DNA of 64,000 nucleotides from Myxocyprinus asiaticus. Taxonomy: Eukaryota > Chordata > Actinopteri > Cypriniformes > Catostomidae. The stretch spans positions 6,785,979-6,849,978 of the forward strand of contig NC_059388.1 in the NCBI RefSeq assembly GCF_019703515.2, given 5' to 3'. The number at the start of each line of letters is the position of its first letter. Within the stretch, counting starts at the first letter, position 1. The notes beneath the pieces are model-generated. The model was given only the letters and a program-made list of their open reading frames with translations. It was not told the DNA's origin and searched no databases. The translations under genes were made by a program, and so were the position numbers. Of this stretch, positions 1 through 9,842 are shown piece by piece.

Positions 1-310
1 CTGCCCGCTTTGGTACGCCCTGACCGAGGCACCCCTCGGTATAGATGCGCTGGCACACAGCTGGCCCCCGGGATTATGCAAATATGCGTTTCCCCCAGTG
101 AGCCTACTTGCACAGACCCTGAGGAGAAGGTCATCCTAGTAGCACCCTACTGGCCCACCCAGACATGGTTCTCGGACCTCACGCTCCTCACGACAGCACG
201 CCCCCCCGGCGAATTCCCCTGAGGAAGGACCTTCTTTCTCAGGGACGGGGCACCATCTGGCACCCACGACCAGACCTCTGGAATCTCCACGTCTGGCCCT
301 TGGATGGGAC

Positions 311-1310
311 ATGGAAGACCTAAGTGGCCTACCACCTGTGGTAGACACAATCACTCAGGCTAGGGCTCCCTCTACGAGGGACCTGTATGCCTTGAAGTGG
401 CCTCTGTTCACTAAGTGGTGTTCTTCCCGACGCGAAGACCCCCAGATATGCGCAGTCAGATTGTTGCTTTCCTTCCTGCAGGAAAGGCTGGAGGGGCAGC
501 TGTCCCCCTCCACCTTGAAGGTGTATGTAGCCGCCATTTCGGCACATCACAATGCAGTGGATGGTAAGTATTTGGGGAAGCAAGACTTTATCATCAGTTT
601 CCTGAGAGGCGCTAGGAGGTTGAATCCCTCCAGACCGCGCCTCATCTCCTTGTGGGAGCTCTCTGTAGTCCTTCGTGGTCTACAGGGAGCTCCCTTTGAG
701 CCCCTGGAGTCAGTTGAGCTTAAGGAACTCTCTTTGAAGACTGCCCTCCTGACTGCGCTCACTTCCATCAAGAGGGTAGGGGACATGCAGGCGTTCTCTG
801 TCAGTGAATCATGCCTGGAGTTTGGTCTGTGTTACTCTCACGTGATCCTGAGACCCTGACCGGGCTATGTGCCCAAGGTTCCCACCACCCCTTTAGGGAC
901 TAGGTGGTGAACCTGCAAGCGCTGCCCCAGGAGGAGGCAGACCCAGCCTTGGCGTTGCTGTGTCCGGTGCGTGCTTTACGCATCTATTTGGATCACACGC
1001 AGAGCTTTAGAAGCTCCAAGCAGCTCTTTGTCTGCTTTGGTGGACAGCGGAAAGGAAGCGCTGTCTCCAAACAGAGGATCGCCCACTGGGTCATTGACGC
1101 CATCATGGGCATATCACGCTCAGGACATGCAGCTCCCCGTGGGGTTACGAGCCCACTCTACTAGGAGTGTAACAGCCTCCTGGGCCCTGACCAGTGGCGC
1201 CTCTTTGGCAGACATCTGCAGAGCAGCGGGTTGGGCAACACCCAACACCTTTGTGAGGTTCTACAATCTCTGGGTTGAACCTGGTTTCGTCCTATGTATT
1301 GTCAGGTACG
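311..1310 (+). pseudogene. DIRS tyrosine recombinase, frame-broken
   Basis: Would catalyse site-specific integration of circular DIRS cDNA. The first frame (311-859) contains the N-terminal SAM-like segment (STRDLYALKWPLFTKWC) and the first catalytic Arg in a TSIKRVGDMQ context. A stop at about 857 and a frame change near 895 lead to a second stretch (about 904-1120; VRALRIYLDHTQSFRSS). Another frame change near 1115 gives the third (about 1125-1310) with the H-x-x-R box (AHSTRSVTASWA) and the probable catalytic Tyr in VRFYNL. All family boxes are present in order but spread over three frames, so this is a dead gene. Confidence 0.85.
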
Positions 1311-2047
1311 AGCAGGTAAGTTCCGGGACAGCTGGCCAGCTCCCTTGAGGTGAAGACGTGCACTTTTGACCCCCAGTCATGTTCACAAGCTGTGATCCCT
1401 GTATGATTTCCTCCTTAGCCCTGTGGCAGACGAGTTTGCATAGAAAATCACTGCCGGCCCAGTACATGTGCTAATTAGACCCTGTACTGGGGTAGGTGCT
1501 CCACATGTGCTGGTTCCCCATAGGTGACCCCATGTGATGTCTTCCGCTAAATCGTTTCCATGTCGGTAAACTGAGTCTTCCTTGGGCAGAGGCCCCTCTG
1601 CCCCGGTCACCATGTTTGTAGAAACTCCTCCCCCCTCGGGTAGGACCTACTATGCGAATTCTCCACATGACATACTTCCAACAAGACTCGGTAAGACCAT
1701 GTGATGTATTTCCACTCAAAATACCCCCCCCCTTCTCTGAGCGGGGTGTTGTCTCCGCAGTGTCTTCCCCTTGGGAGTGACACCCCCACCAACATAGACA
1801 TTTATGGCCCCCAGTCGATTAACAAATTCCACTCTTTTTGGGGGGAAAAAAGAGGAAAAGAGGCCACGGCTGGGCTAGCCTGTCCCTATTGTTGGGCAGT
1901 CGACTTGTTCTCAATGCGACCATTCGATGCTCATAAGAGCATTGGGGGAGGTTATGTGATGGCCTTGTGCGCTGGCTACGAGGCACACAGCGGTCTGCCC
2001 ATCTCGCACCACCAGTCCACAGTTCAGCTATTTGTGGCGTTTTGTAT

Positions 2048-2430
2048 AGGGACCCCTAGTGTCACTACATCGACACAACGTCGAGTGAGTGACAGATAGG
2101 GAATGTCCTGGTTACTTTCGTAACCTCCGTTCCCTGATGGAGGGAATGAGACATTGTGTCCCTCTTGCCACAACACTGAACTACCCGCTGAAATGGCGGG
2201 GACCTTGTCTCGGCTCCTCAGCACAAAACCTGAATGAGTGGTTGCATACCAGCTCCTTTTATACCCGTATGTCCGGGGGAGTGGCATGCAAATCCACTTG
2301 CCAATTCCCATTGACCTTTTTTCAAAAAGCAGAGATGTTTGGGGCTCCCAAGAGTGACCCCTAGTGTCACTACATCAACACAACGTCTCGTTCCCTCCAT
2401 CAGAGAACGGAGGTTACGAAAGTAACCAGG
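2048..2430. repeat. DIRS terminal inverted repeat structure
   Basis: Two 54-base arms, 2107-2160 and 2377-2430, are near-perfect reverse complements. Each contains the palindromic core GGTTACTTTCGTAACC or its complement. In addition GACCCCTAGTGTCACTACAT occurs as a direct repeat at about 2050 and 2357. This mix of inverted and direct terminal copies is typical of DIRS ends. Confidence 0.85.
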
Positions 2431-4630
2431 ATGTACCCTCCCAATTAGTTTTGCACTCCCTCAAAATAGTTTGCATTCCCTCACAAAAATGTTGCGTTCC
2501 CTCACAATAGTTTGCTTTCCCTCGCAATAGTTTATTTTCTCTCACAATAGATTGGGTTCCCTCACAATTAATTTTGCATTGCCTCGCAATAGTTTGAGTT
2601 CCCTCACAAAGTTTTGTGTTCCCTCCCAATAGTCTGTGTTCCCTCACAAAAAGTTTTCTGTTCCCTCACAATAGTTTGTGTTCCTTTGCAATTAGTTGTG
2701 CATTCCCTCAAAATAGTTTGCGTTCCCTCACAATAGTTTGCGTTCCCTCACAATGAATTTTGCATTCCCTCGCAATAGTTTACGTTCCCTCACAAAAAGT
2801 TTTGCATTCCCTCGCAATAGTTTGTGTTCCTCACAAAACGTTTTGTTCCCTCACAATAGTTTTTGTTTCCTTTGCAATTAGTTTTGCATTGCCTCACAGT
2901 AGTTTGCATTCCCTCACAAAAAGTTTTGTGTTCCATTACAAAGTCGCAATAGTTTGTGTTTCTTCACAATAGTTTGTTCCCTCAAAAAGTTTTGCATTCC
3001 CTCGCAATAGTTTGTGTTCCCTCACAATTAATTTTGCATTCCTTCGCAATAGTTTGTACCCTTTGCAATTAGTTTTGCATTGACTCACAGTAGTTTGCAT
3101 TCCCTCACAAAAAGTTTTGCATTCAACTGCAAAATCGCAATTGTTTGTGTTCCCTCACAAAAAGTTTTGAGTTCCATCGAAATAGTTTGCATTCCCTCCC
3201 AAATAGTTTTGCATTCCCTCAAAATAGTTTGTGTTCCCTCACAAAAATGTTGCGTTCCCTCACAATAGTTTGCTTTCCCTCGCAATAGTTTGCATTCTCT
3301 TGCAATAGTTTGGGTTCCCTCACAATAAATTTGTCATTTCCTCGCAATAGTTTGCGTTCCCACACAAAAAGTTTTCATTCCCTCACAATAGTTTACGTTC
3401 CCTCGCAATTAGTTGTGTATTCCCTCAAAATAGTTTGGGTTCCCTCACAAGAAGGATTGCGTTCCCTCACAATGAATTTTGCATTCCCTCACAATAGTTT
3501 GCGTTCCCTCGCAAAAAGTTTTGCATTCCCTCGCAATAGTTTGTGTTCCTCACAAAAAGTTTTGTGTTCCCTCACAATAGTTTGTGTTTCCTTTGCAATT
3601 AGTTTTACATTGCCTCACAGTAGTTTGCATTGCCTCACAAACATTTTGCGTTCCCTCATAATAGTTTGCTTTCCCTCACAATAGTTTGCATTCTCTCACA
3701 ATAGTTTGAGTTCCCTCACAATTAATTTTGCATTCCCTCGCAATAGTTTACGTTCCCTCACAAGTTTTGCGTTCCCTTGTAATAGTCTGTGTTCCCTCAA
3801 AAACATTTTCTGTTCCCTCACAAAAAGTTTTGCGTTCCCTCGCAATAGTTTGTTCTTTTACAAAAAGTTTTGCATTCCCTCACAATAGTTTGCGTTCCCT
3901 CCCAATTAGTTTTGCACTCCCTCAAAATAGTTTGCGTTCCCTCACAAAAATGTTGCGTTCCCTCATAATAGTTTGCGTTCTCTCGCAATAGTTTGGGTTC
4001 CCTCACAAAAATGTTGCGTTCCCTCACAATAGTTTGCGTTCTCTCGCAATAGTTTGGGTTCCCTCACAAAAATTTTGCCTTTCCCTCATAATAGTTTGCT
4101 TTCCCTCACAATAGTTTGCGTTCTCTCGCAATAGTTTGGGTTCCTCACAATTAATTTTGCATTCCCTCACAATAGTTTGCATTCCCTCACAAAGTTTTGC
4201 GTTCCCTCACAATAGTTTGCATTCCCTCATAATTAATTTTGCATTCCCTCACAATAGCCTGTGTTCTCTCACAAAAAGTTTTCTGTTCCCTCACAATAGT
4301 TTGCGTTCCCTCGCAATTAGTTTTGCGTTCCCTCACAATAGATTGCGTTCCTCACAATAGTTTGCGTTCCCTCGCAATAGTTTGCGTTCCCTCACAATAG
4401 CCTGTGTTCCCTCATAAAAAGTTTTGTGTTCCCTCACAATAGTTTGCATTCCCTCTCAATAGTTTGCATTCTAGTTTGTGTTATTTTGCAATACGTTTTG
4501 CGTTCCCTCGCAATAATTTGCATTTCCTTACAAATAGTTTTGAGTTCCCTCGCCATAATTTGCATTCCCTCACAATACATTTTGCATTCCCTTGCAATTA
4601 ATTTTGGGTTCCCTTGCAATACCTTAATAA
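2431..4630. repeat. About 2.2 kb minisatellite, ~20-bp unit
   Basis: Roughly a hundred degenerate copies of a unit like GCGTTCCCTCACAATAGTTT, with 22-23 bp variants containing AATTAATTTTGC or AAAAGTTTTGC. The array begins immediately after the DIRS right arm and decays near 4630. Several frames stay open on both strands (translating to repeats such as FPHNSLRSL) only because the unit lacks stops in those frames. I see no evidence of coding function. Confidence 0.95.
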
Positions 4631-5385
4631 ATCCCTTATGATAAGAAATCATGGTTTTACTACTGTAATCCTAGTTAAACAATGGTATTTGTAATAAAAA
4701 CCATAGTAACCACAAAATACCATATTTTTAATACAACAGAATACTGTTGTCAACCACTTGTAGTTAAAATAATTGCATGGAAAAGAGCACAAAATGTCTT
4801 ATTTTGTGATCCACGAACAAAGAAAGTCAAATGGGTTTGAAAGGACAGAAGTGTGAGTAAATAATGAGAGAGTTTTCATTATTGAGTGAACTATTCCTTT
4901 AAGATTTGATAAGAGCTACTATTTACAAATTCAGATGAGTAGATTAGTTTCTGTGTGCTAGATGTACTGAAGCATTACATTCCGGATCAGATCTACGCAT
5001 TAGACTCAGTACAGATCTTTTGTCTGATCACAAGTCAATCGCTATTCACAGTCAGACCTCAGTCTGAACTCCTCATGCTCTCAGGATCTGATGTATAAAT
5101 GGAAAAGATGGGCCACACAGATAGTCTAAAAGAGCAAATGGAGCATTTCTGAGAAAGAGGCCTTTATCAACCCTCCCTCCCACACATACTCTTCACATAA
5201 AGATCTGATTGTTCATCAGACAGTAAAAATAAGAATGGGCAAAGAAACAGAATGTTGTGATATCCATCTAACAACATACACTACACCAAGACTATGATCA
5301 GGTCACTGGTGTTTTAATTTTCATGCATCGTTTACAAGAGGTGGATGAAATAAGTGAAAAAAAAAAAAAACATAAAAAAACATTT

Positions 5386-5388
<3 letters not shown>
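4631..5388. other. Gene-free stretch with repeat fragments
   Basis: No coding signal. About 4660-4730 resembles a common fish repeat (CCATAGTAACCACAA). About 4850-4905 resembles the right end of the fold-back MITE family found complete at 21.6 kb (ending GTGAACTATTCCTTTAAG). The rest is apparently unique. Confidence 0.5.

Positions 5389-5454
<66 letters not shown>
5389..5454. repeat. (TA)n microsatellite
   Basis: About 33 uninterrupted TA units. Short ORFs reading YIYIYI across it are artefacts. Confidence 0.98.
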
Positions 5455-5455
<1 letters not shown>

Positions 5456-5872
5456 CTTTATAGGGTGAATTTCTAGACTTATTGCAAAGTGAATTCGGTT
5501 AAAATCGGTGAACGCTAAAACCACCCCCCAGTGGCCGAAGCTGGAAGTTTTGTTGAATGTATGGGCACGTGTGAGCTCATCTCCGGGTCAAATGTCCACA
5601 GACTGGTGCCACTGGTGTTTTCAAGTAAATGTTTTGTGTGAATTGTATTTTTTTTTTCTTTCGTATTATGGAATAACTTAATAGATCCGGACCAAAAAAT
5701 TTGCATCATGTCATATAACCTTTCTGTCTCTCCGTCTATCTGTCTGTCTGTCTGTCTGTGTTTTAGGTAAATGTAAATCAAATAGTCATGACTTGGAGAT
5801 ATTTTATTGTAATTCTTAACAGCATGTCTGTCTTGTATGGCACAAGAAGTTTGTCATGCTCTGTTGCATTAA

Positions 5873-6045
5873 CTGCAAATGACTCACAATACAGAATGTC
5901 TCTAGTCCATCCAGTCCACAGGTGGAGGAGGCAATAAGCCGATGTGCTCTTCCAATCAGTAGATCGCCAGTAGCGGGGTAACAGCTCCCTTTTGTACACA
6001 TGTCATTGTGATCGGGATATTGTGCCAGGACGCGCAAACCAGTGA
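5873..6045 (-). pseudogene. Laminin beta N-terminal exon, isolated, donor site lost
   Basis: Laminin beta chains are basement-membrane glycoproteins whose N-terminal (LN) domain drives network polymerisation. On the minus strand a good acceptor (pyrimidine-rich tract, CTCATAG) opens a 173-bp exon: 2 bases plus 57 codons, no stop. It reads GLRVLAQ (like the end of a signal peptide), then [18 protein letters not shown], then LIASSTCGL and FCIVSHLQ. This is the start of the LN domain and looks closer to laminin beta-2 than beta-1. The exon should end after HLQ with a GT donor, but the sequence there is CAG|TTAATG, a one-base change from GTAATG. No other laminin exon is visible in the window. It is either a decayed exon of a lost or displaced gene or a stray duplicated exon. 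The family match is strong; its status as a pseudogene is inferred. Confidence 0.8.
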
Positions 6046-6212
6046 CTATGAGAGAAGATATAAGATGCTGGACTGAGATGCTACAACAGAAGCTGGACAC
6101 ATGTCTGTCATTTTGATTTTATTAATAAGACTTGCTCTCAATTATTTATTAGCATGAGTTGCATAATTTTATATAAAAAATATAAACATTTTGGGGGATT
6201 TTTTTATATATA

Positions 6213-6390
6213 TATTTATGCATTTGGCAGACGCTTTTATCCAAAGCAACTTAGAGTGCACTTATTACATGGACAGTCCCCCTGGAGTTAAGTGCCTTGC
6301 TCAAGGACACAATGGTGATGGCTGTGGGGATTGAACCAGCAACCTTCTGATTACCAGTTATGTGCTTTAGCCCACTACGCCATATACTAT
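6213..6390 (-). repeat. V-SINE-like tRNA-derived SINE
   Basis: Read on the minus strand it begins with a tRNA-like head (box A-like GGCGTAGTGGGCTAA, box B-like GGTTGCTGGTTCAATCCCC). A core with TGTCCTTGAGCAAGGCACTT follows, then a LINE-type tail (GGATAAAAGCGTCTGCCAAA). A second copy lies at 45.5 kb. The V-SINE assignment is from memory of the family. Confidence 0.7.
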
Positions 6391-6946
6391 TTCTCAAATG
6401 TTATATCATTGAAACTTTGTGTAAACCATGCACGTAGTTAAATTATTTTGGCTTCTGGTTACATTTGAGTCTGTTTGTAATTACTGAAATGAATATCACA
6501 TGGGAACGCTTAATGTCCCAATGGAGAGATGAATGTGGCATGAGGAAAACCAGATGATGTGCACACACACACCACCAAACTTGACACTATCTAATGTGTC
6601 AACTCAATAAATGTATAAACAGACACAGCAGGATGGATACTGATTTTAAACCAAATATTTCATCACACCCCTACAAATAATAAGTGGCAAAATAATGGCA
6701 AACATAACTAAACCTTTCTTTCCTAAAACACAGTTCCCCTGCTTTTATACTTTGAATGCAGGCAGAATATCTATGTTCTAAAAATTTAAATCAAATTAGA
6801 ACCATAAATGGTTTTACAGCCTGACACCATAGGAGAACCTTGTTACAAAGAACTTGTAATGTTCTAGTTCTTTACCAAATGTATATGCAGTATTGGTTCT
6901 TTAAAGAACCTAGAACCCAATACACTGATCTGAAGAACATATAATG

Positions 6947-6953
<7 letters not shown>

Positions 6954-7004
<51 letters not shown>
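6954..7004. repeat. (TA)n microsatellite
   Basis: About 25 TA units. Confidence 0.97.
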
Positions 7005-7008
<4 letters not shown>

Positions 7009-7419
7009 TCAAATTAACCATATAGACAACTCACTGTACAGTTCATAGCATATAAATGAAGCAGAGTCAGAGTGAATGAATGAAGGGCACAAATAAACAA
7101 AACTTACATATAGTAAGAGCTGCAATCCTAAATATCCACATTATTGCTCTTTTTCTCCAGCACCGTTTTCCAGAGCTGAAAAACTGTATGCGTAGAGCTC
7201 TTGTCAAGAGAGAACCGCCCATGATAATAAACACTGATTTACGTATGTTGTGCTGTTCCAAACACTGAGAATCACGCCAAACACTTTGGCTGTGTAGTCA
7301 AAATCTGGTGAGCTGCCTAGTTAGAAAACATTTCTGGGCATCACACACGTGTTCAAACACAGACAGAGCACAACGGAATGAAACAGAGCAGTGGCATCGA
7401 GACATGTTTTTAAAAGTTT

Positions 7420-9172
7420 AAGGGCCATTTACACACCTTGAATATAGTATTTCATTTTTATCAGAAGCAGTGGCGTTTCTAGTCTTTTAGCAATAGGCCT
7501 ACTTGGTTAGAGATCCCCCCTTATGTAAAAAAAAAAAAAAAAGAAAAAGTGTATCTGTTTAATTGAGTGAGAAACCGCTGGAAAAGCCTCATCGCGCGAG
7601 TGGACTGTTCGAATGATACAAACTGAACCGCGAACCTTTCAGACGTTTTGCGGTGATTTTGTTAATAAAGCTCAAATCTGAAAATCACTGGAAAAATCGG
7701 TTAGTGTGACATCAGCTCAACCTGAGATTGCATGGGAAAGTTCGAGCACCAAAGGAAAGCGCAGTGTCATTGTAATAAAAATGAATTAATTTCATCAACT
7801 TCAGTGCCGTTAACGTTTGCCAACTATCTATGTCTGATATATGTGGAATAGTCAATTTTTTTTTTTTTTTAAAGACTAATATAGATTATATTTGTGTTTT
7901 TGTTTGATCGGTTGCTGTGCATTTACTTTGGTGCTTAAATGCATTTGAGAGATTTTGTAGTGTCTTTACACTCTGTTTTCTTCATGTTTAGTAAAGCCTG
8001 ACATATTAAAGATTTATAAGAAAATTCTAATGTTTTGACATTAAATTTTTAATAGTACCATTAGACAAACTATAAAAAGAAATCATAAAAAAATCAAATG
8101 AATTTTTTTTTTTTTTTTTTAGGTATCGTATTTGATACATTAGGCTTTAAAAGTCATTATCCTCCTGAAGTCCAACAATACATTTTTGTGTAGGACATTT
8201 TTATTTGTTTTTCTTAGCCCACACATGCTACAGTGGTAAATCTTGGAGTATTATCAGAGGACTCCCTGGGCTTTTCAGAGATACCAAATGTTTGAGAGTT
8301 TGGCCATGACAACTTCCTCTCCTTGGTCTATAAATATGGATTGAAATGTATCACAGTTCAATTCAGCACATCAAATACAATATGAATAAATATTATTTAA
8401 AAAAATATATTTTTATCATGCATTTTATGCACTAAACACTTTATTGACATTTTAAAACGGGAAATTGTAAGACTTTTTTCGATGGGTCACAGGAACTTAT
8501 GGTAAGATGACATCATGTTAGCTTGTAATGTAAAATAATGAGATTTTTATAATGACAGAGCAGGCCGAGTATATGAAAGTACATAGAAAAATGAGTTCAC
8601 ACTTTAAATATATCTTATAAAATGTATATGTCAGAATTTTCAAAGCTCTGTGATTTTTTTTTTTTGTTTTTTTGTGGTGGGCATGAATGGAATATGGAAG
8701 ATACACCTCAAAAGCCTGTTGTATCATATTTGATACATGGATTTCAAATGCAGGTTTTCAATAAAATAATATACTACATTTTAACCAAGCACAAGTTGGT
8801 TATATTCAGCAAAAACTCATTTTAAAATATCAGTAACAATTTAATCATTACTTTCACTTTTACTTTATTAAAATATGTGGTCATTTATCCCAACATCCCA
8901 AGTCTAGTCACTTTTCGAGCAACCACTTTTTTCAGAAATAACCACTAGATGGTGCCATAAACATGTGAAACTTATATACCATAGGTTTTTTTGGCTCTTC
9001 AGCTTGAACAGAGAGTGAAACAGGAGCCGTCAAACATTGTGTATCATATTTGATACACACAGCTTTACAGGGTTATACTTGACATGACCTGTAAAAAAAC
9101 CTCGGCGATCCTAGACGAGATGCTGGAAAAACAGCGCGGACAACACAAAATTTGCTGTGTGAACGGCCCCTC
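7420..9172. repeat. Possible degraded non-autonomous DNA transposon
   Basis: Left AAGGGCCATTTACACACC (about 7422) and right GTGTGAACGGCCCCT (about 9157) are imperfect inverted repeats. The interior is AT-rich with homopolymer runs and no coding signal. It contains three near-palindromes of the form GTATCATATTTGATAC. The boundaries are tentative. Confidence 0.3.
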
Positions 9173-9842
9173 AGATAAGCACAGAAATTACACACTTCAG
9201 CATTAATTGGAAATGGAAGCCATATTTAATAATCCACAATGAATACATAAAGTCCAGTGTGGAAGTGTCTTTAATTGCATAATCACAAACTTCTTTTTAA
9301 AATATGCAGCACTCATTTGCAATGCCGACCTTCACATTTTTTTTTTTTTTTTTTTTTAAGAAATATAAACAAAATGATATTACTAAAATTATATGATCTC
9401 ATACTAAAATTGCTCATCTGAGTTTCCATGAAAATAAGCAAATGGTGATATTAACATGTTTTATCAGGTTATGACTGGTCCATTGGCCTTAAACATAGTA
9501 TTTTGTGTGCCAGAAATCTAAACTGTTTGTTGTATGGCCTATTGTTAGTGTTATCATGTAATAATGACGTATTTAAATACATTGCCTAATTACATACATA
9601 CTGTAAATAATATGTATGTATTCTATTATCCTTACATATTATTAGAAATGTATTACATAAAAAGTAATACCTAGTTTCCACTTTCATTTCCCACAGACAC
9701 CAAGTGAAATGTAGCATGTGGTTTAAAATTGTAAAAAAATAAGAAAAAAAAACAAAACAAAAAAAATCACTACTAACAAAAATGTTGCATTTGGAGACAA
9801 CTGAAATAAAGTTGAACTCATATGACAATTGTAATGACACAA

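Larger units (their letters stand above)
1..2430 (+). mobile_element. DIRS-like retrotransposon, 3' portion
   Basis: The left end runs off the window. Bases 1-300 read as the end of a DIRS pol region (LVAPYWPTQTWFSDL, then a frameshifted stretch rich in W and P). A tyrosine-recombinase reading region follows (311-1310), then non-coding sequence and a terminal inverted-repeat structure ending at 2430. DIRS elements use a tyrosine recombinase instead of a DDE integrase and have split or inverted termini instead of normal LTRs, as seen here. The coding region is broken by stops and frame changes, so this copy is not autonomous. Confidence 0.85.

Noticed and set aside
2431..4630. CRISPR-like array
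   Set aside because: Units are contiguous and degenerate with no unique spacers, and the genome is animal.
2414..4652. Numerous ORFs of 60-124 aa on both strands
   Set aside because: They are translations of the 20-bp minisatellite; the same peptide repeats in several frames and no start or codon pattern supports coding.
9586..9840. Additional coding exon downstream of thioesterase copy 1
   Set aside because: The minus-strand stop at 9843-9845 closes the frame; sequence beyond matches the equivalent 3' flank of copy 2 only as non-coding similarity.
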